Assembly (NCBI RefSeq): GCF_900108175.1
Contig: NZ_FNVO01000002.1
Span: 125,051 to 189,050, forward strand
Direction: 5' to 3'
DNA: 64,000 nucleotides
Source: Thermomonospora echinospora
GTDB taxonomy: Bacteria > Actinomycetota > Actinomycetes > Streptosporangiales > Streptosporangiaceae
A model generated the notes under the pieces. The model was not told the origin of the DNA and ran no database searches. It was given only the letters and a program-made list of their open reading frames with translations. The position numbers and the translations under genes were made by a program. This document shows, piece by piece, positions 53,914 through 63,039 of this stretch (position 1 is the first letter of the stretch; every line of letters starts with the position of its first letter).

Positions 53914-56700
53914 TCACGGCAGCCGGGTGCGCCAGAAGGTGGGGGTGTCGCCGCGGTGGTCGCCCGTCATGCCCACCGCCACCAGTTCGCCGCCGACCAC
54001 GGCCAGCGCGGTGAGCCGCTGGTCGCCCGGTCCGTCCAGGCCGGTGCCGTGGGCCAGCACGGCCTTCCAGGTACGCCCGTCCGCCGAGCTCCACACGGCG
54101 ACGTCCTTACCGCCCGGGTTCCCGGTCGTTCCGGCGACGACATGGCCCGTGGGGGTGGCCGTCACGGCGGTGACCGTCCCGCCCGCGGCACCGCCCGGCA
54201 GGGTCTGGACCTGCCAGGTCTTGCCGCCGTCGGCGGAGACCGCCGTGAACGGGTACGGCTGCTCGGGCGCGCCGGTCTTGCCGGAGCCGATCGCGACGAG
54301 GACGTCGCCGCGGGCGGCCACACGGGTGAGCATGCCCGAGGCGGCCCCCGGCGGCGGTGCCGGCATCCGCACGGCGGTCCACTTCCTGCCGTCCGTGGAG
54401 GTCCATGCCGCGGGCCGGTCCCCCTTGGGGCCGGGACGGGCGCCGACGGCGACATAGCCACCGGGCACGGCCGTCACGTCGCGCATCCGGCCCTCGCCGG
54501 CGCCGCTGCCGCGCGTCCACTTCTTCAGGTCGGCGGAGTGCCAGACGGCGGCCCAGCGGCCGTACTGCCCGGCGGCGACATAGCCGCCCGGCCCGAAGGC
54601 GGCCGACTCGGCGAAGCCCTTGCCCGGCAGTGACCGGCCCTTCTCCCAGGTGGCGGCGTCGGTGGAGGTGAACAGCAGGGGGCTGTCGCCGTGCCGGCCG
54701 ACCGCCAGCCAGCCGTCGTCACCGCGCACGGCGTCCGACAGCCACCGCCGTGTCTGCGGGTCGGGGTCACCGTTCAGCCCCGAGGCCCGCTGCCATGCGC
54801 GGGTGCTCGGGCCCACCCAGGCGGCCGGCTCGCCGTTGGTGCTGCCGACCGCAACCAGCCGGGCGCCGTCGGGGACCAGCGCGGTGATCGCTCGCTCGGT
54901 ACGGACGGCGCCGGGCACCGTCGCCAGGTTCACCTCCCCGGTGCCGGGCAGCGCCAGGTACCCGTCGCCGCCCTTGCTCCCGGCCAGGGCGACGGTGCCG
55001 CCCAGCGCGGCCATCCCGCCGATGTCGGGGCCGGACACCTCACCGGCGCGCTGCCAGGTCCTTCCGTCGCCGCTGCGCAGTACCGCCTTCTTGCCGTCGC
55101 CGACGTCGGCCAACGCGGCCAGCCCGGCGGGCGAGCCCGCCAGCCGCTCCAGCCGTGCGTACCCACCGGGCTGGATCCTCCCGGCCGGTGTCCACCGGGC
55201 GCCGTCCGGCGAGGACCAGACCACCGAGTAGCGGACGGTCTTGCGGCGTTTCTTGCTTCCGGTCGTCTGCTTGGCCTCACGGGTGGCGAAGAAGCCGCCG
55301 GGCCCGCCGACCAGCCCGGTGAGCGCGCCGTAGGAGCCCTGCGCCTGCGACACGTCGACCTGGCTCCAGGTGCGGCCGCCGTCGGCCGAGCGCCAGCGCC
55401 CCGACTCCTCGACGGTCCGGGTGACCTTGCGCTTCTTGCCGCCCTTGCGCTCGACCTTGGTGACCTTCTTGCGGACGGTGCCGCGTACCACCACGGTGCC
55501 GCCGGACGCGGCGACCCGGTCCAGGGTGACCACGTCGCCGATGGACGTCCGGTCGACGCGCTGCCAGGCGCTTCCGTCGGCGGAGGTCCACAGCACGCCC
55601 CGGGTGCCGTCCCCGGCGTCGGTGGTGCCCACCGCCATGAACCCGGTGGACGTGCGGGCCAGGCTCATCACCCGGTCCTGCGGGCCGAAGGCGGCCACGG
55701 CGGGCTGCCGGGTCCAGGTCAGGCCGTCCTTGCTGGTCCACACCACGGTCGGGCCCGCGGCGTCCTCCGCCTGCACGGCCGGGCCGCCGAGCGCGACCCA
55801 TCGGCCGGCTCCGCCGGTTACCCGGCGCGGCATCTCCGCCGGCGGCGGCTCACCCCCGTCGGCGGCGCGGACCCGGGCCGTCCGCCAGCTCCGGCCGCCG
55901 TCCGCGGAGACCAGGAAGCGGGCCCGGTCCGGGCCGCCGGTCTCGCCGCCGACCGCGATCAGCGTGGCGCCCTCCCCAGCCACCCCGGTCAGCTGTTGGA
56001 CGAGCCCGTCGGTCTTGGCCGCCGGGTCGACGGCGAACCAGGGGTCGGCCAGGACGGCCCCGGGCTGCCGCACTGTTCGCCGGGGCGCGTCCTCCTCCCC
56101 ACCGAGCACCAGGTAGCCGCCCGCCCCGGCCACCAGCACGGCGGCCACGGCCGCGGCCAGCAGCGGGCGGCGCGAGCCGCCGGACGTTCTCCTGGACGGC
56201 GGCAGCGCGCCGGTCCTGGCCGGGCGGGCGACGGGGACGGCGGGCGTCACCGGCACCTCGGAGACCGGAGCCGGGGCCGGGGTCGGCGTCCGGGAGGCGG
56301 CGGGGGCCGGGTCCTGCCGGGGCTCGGCCGGCTCCGGCTCGAACTCCTCGGCCTGCGGGGCAGGGCCGTCGGCCGCCGGGATGGTCGCGGCGGCGTGCAC
56401 CCAGTCGACACCGGCCCGGTGCCAGACGGCGTGCGAACGCTGCCACGGCGAGGCGCTGGGCATCCCCCGCACCCGCTTGCGGCCCGGGGACCGCCCGGTC
56501 CGCGTACCGGCCGCCTCGTCCGCCGCGGGTTCGCCGGAGTGCGCCGGCGTGGCCCCGGCGTCCTGCGCCGCGGCGACCTCGATCCGCTGGAACGGCTCCG
56601 TCGGGTGCTCGTCCGAGGCATCCGGGGCGTCCGGAGCGGTGGCGAGCATCTCGGCGCTGTCGGGCCCTGGAGTCGTCGCCGTCACCTTAGCTCCCTCCAT
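53914..56700 (-). CDS. Membrane-anchored protein with many BNR/Asp-box repeats
   Basis: 928 residues. Long disordered N-terminal cytoplasmic region (1-~175; Pro/Ala/Glu-rich, with a basic patch RKRVRG), one transmembrane helix (~179-200), then an extracytoplasmic region of ~11 Asp-box motifs (S/T-x-D-G-x-x-W), for example SADGGRSW, TSKDGLTW, TSADGSAW, SPDGARW, SGDGRTW, TSTDGRKW and SSADGRTW. Each sits at a hairpin of a sialidase-like beta-propeller, so one or two propellers are predicted. Asp-boxes alone do not imply glycosidase activity and no catalytic Arg triad is evident; ligand binding or cell-envelope sensing is likelier. Confidence 0.82.
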   Translation of the reverse strand: MEGAKVTATTPGPDSAEMLATAPDAPDASDEHPTEPFQRIEVAAAQDAGATPAHSGEPAADEAAGTRTGRSPGRKRVRGMPSASPWQRSHAVWHRAGVDWVHAAATIPAADGPAPQAEEFEPEPAEPRQDPAPAASRTPTPAPAPVSEVPVTPAVPVARPARTGALPPSRRTSGGSRRPLLAAAVAAVLVAGAGGYLVLGGEEDAPRRTVRQPGAVLADPWFAVDPAAKTDGLVQQLTGVAGEGATLIAVGGETGGPDRARFLVSADGGRSWRTARVRAADGGEPPPAEMPRRVTGGAGRWVALGGPAVQAEDAAGPTVVWTSKDGLTWTRQPAVAAFGPQDRVMSLARTSTGFMAVGTTDAGDGTRGVLWTSADGSAWQRVDRTSIGDVVTLDRVAASGGTVVVRGTVRKKVTKVERKGGKKRKVTRTVEESGRWRSADGGRTWSQVDVSQAQGSYGALTGLVGGPGGFFATREAKQTTGSKKRRKTVRYSVVWSSPDGARWTPAGRIQPGGYARLERLAGSPAGLAALADVGDGKKAVLRSGDGRTWQRAGEVSGPDIGGMAALGGTVALAGSKGGDGYLALPGTGEVNLATVPGAVRTERAITALVPDGARLVAVGSTNGEPAAWVGPSTRAWQRASGLNGDPDPQTRRWLSDAVRGDDGWLAVGRHGDSPLLFTSTDAATWEKGRSLPGKGFAESAAFGPGGYVAAGQYGRWAAVWHSADLKKWTRGSGAGEGRMRDVTAVPGGYVAVGARPGPKGDRPAAWTSTDGRKWTAVRMPAPPPGAASGMLTRVAARGDVLVAIGSGKTGAPEQPYPFTAVSADGGKTWQVQTLPGGAAGGTVTAVTATPTGHVVAGTTGNPGGKDVAVWSSADGRTWKAVLAHGTGLDGPGDQRLTALAVVGGELVAVGMTGDHRGDTPTFWRTRLP

Positions 56701-56849
56701 GCGGAAAACCCGCCGGCACCATGAAACCGCGCGGCAACCGCCGTCGCATGGACATCTATGTGATCAACAACCAATCGTCTCGCAGCGGCGCCCGCGGCGC
56801 CACCGACCCGGCAAAAGATGATCTTCCTCGGCCGGGCTAGGCTCGGCCT

Positions 56850-57551
56850 GTGATCCTGCTGACGACGCTGCACGCCTGGACCTCGCGGACCGCCGACCGC
56901 CTGGACCTGTCCGACGGCCGGATGGCCTGGGTGCCCGGCGGCGACCTCGGCGACGCGCTCGCCGTCCTCGACGGCGCTCCCGACGTCTTCGGCGACGCCC
57001 AGGTGGTCGCGCTCACCCTCGACCCGGAACCGTCCGACGTGCGCCTGCTGCGCGCCGCCGACCCGAGCCACGTCGCGGAGATCAGGTACGCGCGCCGCGG
57101 CCCCGACGGGCGGTACACCGGGCTACTGTCCCGGCCCGAGATCGCCGAGGAGCTCGACCTGCTCCCCCATCCCGAGGGCGGCTGGTTCCGCGAGACCTGG
57201 CGGACGCCAGTGGCCTTCCAGCCGCCGGGCTATCCGGGGGAGCGGGCCAGCGCCACCGGGATCTACTTCTTCCTGCCACCCGGCGAGGAGTCGATGTGGC
57301 ACCAGGTGCGCTCGGACGAGCTGTGGGCCTACCACCTCGGCGACCCGCTGGTGCTGGAGCTCGGCGGCACCGGCGAGCGGCCCGGCCGGCCCGAGCCGGT
57401 CGTGCTCGGGCCACAGGTGGCGCGGGGCCAGCGGCCACAGGTGCTGGTGCCCGCCGCCACCTGGCAGGCCGCCCGTCCGGACGGCGCCGAGGGGACGCTG
57501 GTGAGCTGCGTGGTCTCCCCCGGCTTCGACTTCGCCGACTTCCGCGCCTGA
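56850..57551 (+). CDS. Two-part protein with C-terminal cupin (DUF985-like)
   Basis: 233 residues, GTG start. The C-terminal ~135 residues match the Cupin_5/DUF985 pattern: LDLLPHPEGGWFRETWRTP, SATGIYFFLPPGEESMWHQVRSDELWAYHLGDPL, VLVPAATWQAARP and SCVVSPGFDFADF. The N-terminal ~90 residues (LHAWTSRTADRLDLSDGRMAW; VVALTLDPEPSDVRLLRAADPSHVAEIRY) are a separate domain, possibly DUF952-like, which I cannot confirm. Function unknown; cupin relatives are sugar or small-acid binders. Confidence 0.8.
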   Translation: MILLTTLHAWTSRTADRLDLSDGRMAWVPGGDLGDALAVLDGAPDVFGDAQVVALTLDPEPSDVRLLRAADPSHVAEIRYARRGPDGRYTGLLSRPEIAEELDLLPHPEGGWFRETWRTPVAFQPPGYPGERASATGIYFFLPPGEESMWHQVRSDELWAYHLGDPLVLELGGTGERPGRPEPVVLGPQVARGQRPQVLVPAATWQAARPDGAEGTLVSCVVSPGFDFADFRA

Positions 57552-57569
57552 CGGGCGGCCCCGCCGCCT

Positions 57570-58187
57570 TCAGCCCCGGCGGGCGGTGGCCATCAGCACG
57601 TGCTCGACCAGGGTGATCAGCACCTGCTTGGCCGACTCCCGGGTCCGCACGTCGCTCATGATCACCGGGATGTCCTCGTCGAGGTCCAGCGCGGCGCGGA
57701 TCTGCTCGGGGGCGTACCGCTTGGCGCCCTCGAAGTGGTTGACCGCCACGATGAACGGCAGCCCGCGCCGCTCGAAGTAGTCCACCGAGGCGAAGCAGTC
57801 GGCCAGCCGGCGGGTGTCGACCAGCACCACCGCGCCCAGCGCGCCCTGCGCCAGCTCGTCCCACATGAACCAGAACCGGTCCTGGCCGGGGGTGCCGAAC
57901 AGGTACAGCACCAGGCCGGTGGGCAGGGTGATGCGGCCGAAGTCCATGGCCACGGTGGTGGTGGTCTTGCCGGCCACCATCGCCGTGTCGTCGACGCCGA
58001 TGCTCTTCTCGGTCAGCATCGCCTCGGTGCGCAGCGGCCGGATCTCGCTGACCGCGCCCACCAGGGTGGTCTTCCCGACGCCGAAACCCCCGGCGACCAG
58101 GATCTTGACCGCCAGGGACGACTCGCGCGGATCCTCCGCCGGGCCCCCCGGAGAGGGGTGGGCGGGATCAGAGCGCATGGAGTCCAT
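57570..58187 (-). CDS. cvnD: Conservon Ras-like GTP/ATP-binding protein (CvnD)
   Basis: 205 residues. Small GTPase-like fold: Walker A GGFGVGKTTLVG (~34-45), effector region around KTTTTVAMDFGRI, switch II FGTPGQDRFWFM, and a specificity-type loop NHFEG in place of NKxD. Last gene of the leftward cvnA-B-C-D operon; overlaps cvnC by 20 bp. Conservon D proteins resemble MglA-type switches and act with a roadblock partner (CvnB) below a membrane kinase-like sensor. Met4 is an alternative start. Confidence 0.93.
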   Translation of the reverse strand: MDSMRSDPAHPSPGGPAEDPRESSLAVKILVAGGFGVGKTTLVGAVSEIRPLRTEAMLTEKSIGVDDTAMVAGKTTTTVAMDFGRITLPTGLVLYLFGTPGQDRFWFMWDELAQGALGAVVLVDTRRLADCFASVDYFERRGLPFIVAVNHFEGAKRYAPEQIRAALDLDEDIPVIMSDVRTRESAKQVLITLVEHVLMATARRG

Positions 58188-58605
58188 CGATCACTTCCTT
58201 GAGTACGCGCTCGTTGGGGAACTGAGCGACCGGAGCCGGACGGCGCACCCGGATCAGGCCGTGATCCAGCAGGTCACCGAGCAGGACCCGCACCACACCG
58301 AGGGCGAGATCCAGCTCGGAGGCCACCTCGGCCACCGACAGGGGGGACCGGCACAGCTCCAGGATGGTCCGGTGTTCGGGTGAGCGCGGAAGGCGCTCGA
58401 TGCCGGCGGTCCCGGGTGGGCCGTCGGCGTCACCGCCGGAGCCGGCGGCGGTCTCGATGATCGCGATCAGGTCGAAGTCGCCGCCCGCGGGCCTGGTGCG
58501 GCCACCGGTCAGCGCGTACGGCCGGACCACGGGCCCGGGCTCGGTCCACTCCACGTGACGACCGGTCCCGCCGCGGTGGCGGACCGGATCCTGGCCGTCA
58601 TGCAT
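58168..58605 (-). CDS. cvnC: Conservon DUF742 protein (CvnC)
   Basis: 145 residues, DUF742 family. Conserved core VVRPYALTGGRTRP near residue 30 and a C-terminal winged-helix-like part (RTILELCRSPLSVAEVASELDLALGVVRVLLGDLLDHGLIRV). A ~30-residue Gly/Asp-rich insertion lies between. Probably an adaptor between the roadblock protein and the GTPase. Overlaps cvnB by 8 bp. Confidence 0.92.
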   Translation of the reverse strand: MHDGQDPVRHRGGTGRHVEWTEPGPVVRPYALTGGRTRPAGGDFDLIAIIETAAGSGGDADGPPGTAGIERLPRSPEHRTILELCRSPLSVAEVASELDLALGVVRVLLGDLLDHGLIRVRRPAPVAQFPNERVLKEVIDGLHAL

Positions 58606-59017
58606 TGTGCTCGGCCAGGGCCGAACGCGGGTTGGCCGCCAGGTGCCGGCCGACCCGGACCACCAGCATGGCCATCTCGTAGGCGATGACGCCGACGTCG
58701 GCCTCCGCGTCGGCCAGCACGGCCAGCCCGGCGCCCTGCCCGGCGGCGGTCACGAACAGGAAGGCCGACTCCATCTCCACGATGGTCTGGCGGGGCTGGC
58801 CGCCGCCGAACTCCTGACCGGCGCCCCGGGACAGGCTCTGGAAGCTGGCGGCCACCGCCGCCAGCCGCTCAGCGTCCTCCCGCTCCAGCCCGCGTGAGGA
58901 GGCGATCCGCAACCCGTCGTTGGAGAGCACCACCGCGTTGCGGACATGGGCGACGCTGTCGACCAAGTGGTCCAGCAGCCAGTTGAGCTCTCCGCCGGTG
59001 TTGGCGACATCCGTCAT
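58598..59017 (-). CDS. cvnB: Conservon roadblock/LC7 protein (CvnB)
   Basis: 139 residues from the ATG at 59017, which overlaps the cvnA stop (ATGA) and has AGGAGG upstream; a longer frame from 59074 is rejected. Roadblock/LC7 fold: LLDHLVDSVAHVRNAVVLSNDGLRIASSRGL, AERLAAVAASFQSLSRGA, FLFVTAAGQGAGLAVLADAEADVGVIAYEMAMLV. Predicted GTPase-activating or scaffold partner of CvnD. Confidence 0.93.
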   Translation of the reverse strand: MTDVANTGGELNWLLDHLVDSVAHVRNAVVLSNDGLRIASSRGLEREDAERLAAVAASFQSLSRGAGQEFGGGQPRQTIVEMESAFLFVTAAGQGAGLAVLADAEADVGVIAYEMAMLVVRVGRHLAANPRSALAEHNA

Positions 59018-61509
59018 TGACCATCCTCCTGTGTCCCCTGGCCCTCTTCGGCCTCGGCTCTGCCACGCTGCCAACCACGCTGCATGGCGGCCATCTTGGT
59101 GCGTACGACCTCGAGTTGCCCGTCGGGGTCGGCCGCACGCCCGTCCTCGCCCGGTTGTGCGCCCACGACCCCGGAGGCCTGCTGGGGCCCGGTGTCCTCG
59201 CGGAGCCGGGCCGCCAGGTTCTCCTGCCTGCGCCGCCGGGGCAACCCGTCCGGGGTCATCTCCACCGGGGCCGCCGTCCCGTTCACGGCGCCGTTCGACG
59301 AGCCGTTCACCGGGCCGTCCGGCGGGCCGGTCTCCGGCGGGACCACCGCGACCATCGGGCCGGTGGTCTTGTCGGTGGTGCGGCGGCGCCGGCGCGGCAG
59401 CTCGGTGGGGGCCTTGCCGGCGTCGCCGCCGGCGGCCTGCGGCCTGGTCTTCTCCAGCCGCGCCGGGCCCACCTCCGGCACGGGACGCGGCGGGGCCGCC
59501 ACGGCCCGCGCGGCGGGCGCCGGCTCGGCCTGCGGGACGACGCGGGCCGGGGCGTGCCCGGGCAGCTGCGCCCGCAGCTCGGCCGGCGGCAGCGCCCCCG
59601 ACGGTGACTCCACGATCAGATCGGCCGGGACCAGCACGATGGCGGTGGTCCCGCCGTAGGGCGAGGACCGCAGCGACACCTTGATGTGGTGCCGCTCGGC
59701 GAGCCGGGCGACCACGAACAGGCCCAGCCGGCCCAGGTCCGACAGGTCGAACTCGGGCGGGTCGGCCAGCCTGCGGTTGATCTCCTCCAGCGTCTCGGTC
59801 TTGAGGCCGAGCCCGCGGTCCTCGATCTCCACCACGAACCCGTTGGGCACCAGCTGGCCGGTGATGCGCACCGGCGAGGCCGGCGGGGAGAACAGCGTGG
59901 CGTTCTCGATCAGCTCGGCCAGCAGGTGGATGGTGTCGGCCACCGCGTTGCCGGCCAGCGCGGCGGCCGGCATCGACAGCACGCCGACCCGGGTGTAGTC
60001 CTCGACCTCGGCGACCGCGCCGCGCACCACGTCCACCAGCGGGACCGGGTTGCGCCAGGTGCGGCCGGCGGTGCGGCCGGCCAGGATGACCAGGCCCTCG
60101 GCGTGCCGGCGCATGCGGGTGGCCAGGTGGTCCAGCCGGAACAGGTCGTCGAGCTCGGCGGGGTCCTCGGTGCGCCGCTCCATCGTGTCCAGCAGGGACA
60201 GCTGGCGGTGCACCAGGGCCTGGTTGCGCCGGGCCAGCGTGACGAAGACCTCGTTGATCCCGCGCCGGGTGCGGCTCTCCCGGGCGGCGGCCTCGATCAC
60301 GGTCCGGCCGGCCTCGGTGAACGCGTCGCTGATCCGGGCGATCTCGGTGACCCGCAGCTCCTGGCGGGGCAGCGCTTCCTCGGGTTCGAGGATCCGCCCC
60401 TCGCGCACCTGCTCGGCCAGCTCGGGCAGGTACTCCTGGGTGAACTGGCTCACCGCCCGCGACACCCGGCGGCTCTCGCCGATCAGCCGGCGGGAGATCC
60501 GCCAGGCCACGGTGGTGGAGGCGATGATGGCCAGCAGGCCCAGGCCGGCGGCGGCGGCCAGCCGCCCGTAGGTCTGCAGCGCCGCGTCGTTGGAGCGCTC
60601 GCTGCTGTCGGAGACCACGCGCAGCTCCAGCTCCGCCATCCGGCCGATCACGGTCTCGGCCGCGGTGTGCCAGGTGCCCTGGTCGAACGACGGCCGCCGG
60701 ACGGTCTCGTCGGCCAGCAGCAGCTGCTCCTCCAGCCTCAGGAGCCGGGTGTAGTCCGGGCCCGCCAGGAACCGCTCGTAGTCTCCGCGCTCCCCGGCGG
60801 GCAGGCCGGGCACGGTCTCGGCGATCATGAAGTTCTTGGCCCCGTTGATCCGCTCGAACTCGTCGAGCTCCTGCTCCTCCCAGCGGCCCGCCGCCAGCAG
60901 TCCGGTGACCAGAGCGTCCTCGCGGGTGAGCAGTTCGCGGGCGCGGCCGAGCCGCTGCAGGTTCTCCAGGTCCCTGGCGAGCCGCCCGTTGCTGACGGTC
61001 ATCGCCTGCAGGGAGTCGTGGATCCCGTCGACGATCGTCGAGTAGGCGGTCAGCACCCGTTCGCGCCGGGCCTGGCGCTGGTCGACGGTCGTGCGCAGCG
61101 TGTCGAGCTCGCCCAGCGCGGTGGTCACCGTCGCCGACCGCCGCCGCACCTCGGCGTCGACGTCGGCGCGGATGCCAGGGTCGGCCACCGCGGCGGCGAA
61201 CGAGCGCCGGGCCTGATCGGTCTTGACGCGCTGGGCGTCGAGCCCGGACCGGTCCAGGGTGCGGCTGCCCAGGTAGGCCATCGACATGCGGCGCTCGTGC
61301 TGCAGCGAGTCCAGCAGCGCCATCGACGGCCGCACCAGCCGGTTCTCGAACCGGCGGGCGTCGCGCAGCTCCCGGGCCTCACCGAAGGTGATCATCGTGA
61401 CGAAGACCCACAAACCCACCAGTGAGGCGAGCGGGATCACCAGCAGGATAACGATCTTGGTTCGGATCGACTGGGTTCTGGTCGGCGGTGCGGGTGTACG
61501 GGAGGCCAT
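59014..61509 (-). CDS. cvnA: Conservon sensor histidine kinase-like protein (CvnA) with NIT domain
   Basis: 831 residues from the ATG at 61509; a reading extending to 62664 crosses the promoter and is rejected. Signal-anchor helix (~20-42), extracytoplasmic nitrate/nitrite-sensing (NIT)-like helical domain (~60-300, with HERRMSMAYLG), second membrane helix (~310-335), HAMP-like segment, HATPase domain (LLAELIENATLFSPP, EIEDRGLGL, GLFVVARLAERH, YGGTTAIVLVP), then a ~250-residue disordered Pro/Arg/Gly tail with two PRRRR patches. No clear H-box was found. First gene of the conservon. Confidence 0.9.
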   Translation of the reverse strand: MASRTPAPPTRTQSIRTKIVILLVIPLASLVGLWVFVTMITFGEARELRDARRFENRLVRPSMALLDSLQHERRMSMAYLGSRTLDRSGLDAQRVKTDQARRSFAAAVADPGIRADVDAEVRRRSATVTTALGELDTLRTTVDQRQARRERVLTAYSTIVDGIHDSLQAMTVSNGRLARDLENLQRLGRARELLTREDALVTGLLAAGRWEEQELDEFERINGAKNFMIAETVPGLPAGERGDYERFLAGPDYTRLLRLEEQLLLADETVRRPSFDQGTWHTAAETVIGRMAELELRVVSDSSERSNDAALQTYGRLAAAAGLGLLAIIASTTVAWRISRRLIGESRRVSRAVSQFTQEYLPELAEQVREGRILEPEEALPRQELRVTEIARISDAFTEAGRTVIEAAARESRTRRGINEVFVTLARRNQALVHRQLSLLDTMERRTEDPAELDDLFRLDHLATRMRRHAEGLVILAGRTAGRTWRNPVPLVDVVRGAVAEVEDYTRVGVLSMPAAALAGNAVADTIHLLAELIENATLFSPPASPVRITGQLVPNGFVVEIEDRGLGLKTETLEEINRRLADPPEFDLSDLGRLGLFVVARLAERHHIKVSLRSSPYGGTTAIVLVPADLIVESPSGALPPAELRAQLPGHAPARVVPQAEPAPAARAVAAPPRPVPEVGPARLEKTRPQAAGGDAGKAPTELPRRRRRTTDKTTGPMVAVVPPETGPPDGPVNGSSNGAVNGTAAPVEMTPDGLPRRRRQENLAARLREDTGPQQASGVVGAQPGEDGRAADPDGQLEVVRTKMAAMQRGWQRGRAEAEEGQGTQEDGQ

Positions 61510-61756
61510 CACGCCTCGTAGCCCATCATGACGGGGGGACCCTCCCGATTGGTGTCGGTACGGGGGTTCCGGGAGCTTACTACGTCCTCGCCCGAAGAAA
61601 CCGATCATCCTGGCAGCAGCGTGCAGCAATGTTGCCAGGGTGTTACCGTCGTCACCGTGCGCAGCGGAATTCCCCCCGCCCACAAAGAGCGCAAAATCGG
61701 AATATTCGGCACATAACCCCCACATGCAAGGAATGAGGCATCCAGCCCCCGTTACG

Positions 61757-62722
61757 ATGCCCGCCGTGACCCCTGACAGCGAAGTGCCTCTCGACAACAT
61801 GGGCCCCGAGGTTCTTCCGGCCCGCCGGCGACGGCCGCGGCCCGGTGGCCGGCACCGCGGCGCCGAGTCCTTCGCGCTGCCGCCGGACTCGCCCCCGCTC
61901 ATCCTCGCGGTCCCCGGTGCCCTCGACGCCTCCGTCCCGCCCGTGCCGCCGGGCCGGCCCGGAGCGCCGGAGCCGTCCGGGCGGCCCGTGGTGGCCGGGG
62001 TGGCGGGCGCGCTGGCCCTGCTGACCGAGCACGCGCACACCGGCCGCCCGGTCGTGCTCGGGCACCTGGCGGGATCGGCGGCTTCCCTCGGCGCAGCACT
62101 GGCCGCCGCCGCGGCGGCCGGCCGGGCGCCGGACATGCCGCCCGCGGTGGTGGTGCCGCTGCTGGCCGGCCCCGACCCGGTGATCGACCGGGCGCTGCGG
62201 GAGACGGTCGTCGCCTCCGGGGTGCCGGCCGTGATCGCCGAGCCGCTGGGGCCGCACCCGCTGATCGCGCAGGCGCTGCACGAGCGGCTGGCCGAGGCGG
62301 GGCTGGCCCGCGCCGACCGGATCAGGATGATGACCACGGTCACCGTGGCCGGCGGAGTGGTGATCGCCGTCCCCGGCGGCCCGGCCGCGGTGCGCGACGC
62401 CGAGGTCAGCGCGGTGCTGCTGGCCTCCCGGCTGGCGGTGCCCGCCACCGCCGCCTCGCTGGAGGACGGGCCGGACGCGATCTCCCCCGCCGAGGCCGCG
62501 GCCAGGCTGCGCGCCGCCGGAGCCACCCATGTGGCGTTCGCGCCGTACGTGATCGGGCCGGAGGTCGCCCCGGCCCGGCTGGCGATGCTGTCCAAGCTGG
62601 CCGCCGACACCGGCGCGGGGCTGGCGGCACCGCTGGGCGACCACCCGGTCCTGGCCCACCTCATCGCGCTGCGCTACGTGGAGGCCCTGGAGAAGGCGCT
62701 GCGCGAGGGCCAGCTCCACTAA
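61757..62722 (+). CDS. CbiX/sirohydrochlorin-chelatase-like protein
   Basis: ~321 residues from the ATG at 61757 (GTG 61766 also possible). A disordered basic N terminus (PARRRRPRPGGRHRG) precedes a CbiX-like region: PLILAVPGALD, VVVPLLAGPDPVIDRALRETV, PLGPHPLIAQALHERLAEAG and THVAFAPYVIGPEVAPARLA. The canonical N-terminal HGS histidine of class II chelatases is AVPGA here, and the metal-binding His is not obvious, so this may be a non-catalytic relative. Divergent from the conservon; the ~250-bp region before it is AT-rich and contains no other gene. Confidence 0.7.
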   Translation: MPAVTPDSEVPLDNMGPEVLPARRRRPRPGGRHRGAESFALPPDSPPLILAVPGALDASVPPVPPGRPGAPEPSGRPVVAGVAGALALLTEHAHTGRPVVLGHLAGSAASLGAALAAAAAAGRAPDMPPAVVVPLLAGPDPVIDRALRETVVASGVPAVIAEPLGPHPLIAQALHERLAEAGLARADRIRMMTTVTVAGGVVIAVPGGPAAVRDAEVSAVLLASRLAVPATAASLEDGPDAISPAEAAARLRAAGATHVAFAPYVIGPEVAPARLAMLSKLAADTGAGLAAPLGDHPVLAHLIALRYVEALEKALREGQLH

Positions 62723-63039
62723 AGCGCCGGGAGCCGTCCCACCGGCGGCTCCGGGCGGGGGCCGGGCGACCGCAGCACCGCGAGGCCGCCTGACGCGCCC
62801 TCGAACGCCAGATCAGCCCGCTGGCCGGTGAACGGGGTGATCGGTCGCGCAATGTCGCTCCTCGTCGCCTGTGCGGTGACCGGCCGGTGGCCGGTGCAGC
62901 GCGCGACCCTCAGAGGACGCTGCGTGCGGGCCCGGGGCGGGGCGGCCCGCCCCCGGAAGAGCGGCTACCGGCGGCCGAACCCCACGGTGCGCAGGTAGTC
63001 GTAGCCCACCCGGCGCCCACCCGGCGCCCACCCGACCCT
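62723..63039. other. Intergenic region with short tandem repeat and an in-frame tail
   Basis: No convincing gene. An 11-bp unit (GGGTGGGCGCC on the minus strand) is repeated twice and then partly at about 63007-63036. After the oxidoreductase stop the same frame stays open to TAG at 62965-62967, reading VGYDYLRTVGFGRR, which looks protein-like but has no start of its own. It could be a vestigial gene end or chance. Confidence 0.45.

Noticed and set aside
59014-62664. 1216-codon frame including the conservon kinase
   Set aside because: The first ~385 codons are antisense to the CbiX-like gene and cross its promoter; the kinase begins with a signal anchor at 61509.
62965-63039. Separate gene ending in GYDYLRTVGFGRR
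   Set aside because: It only exists as a continuation in frame after the oxidoreductase stop, with no start codon and ribosome site giving a useful length; kept as a note in the intergenic entry.
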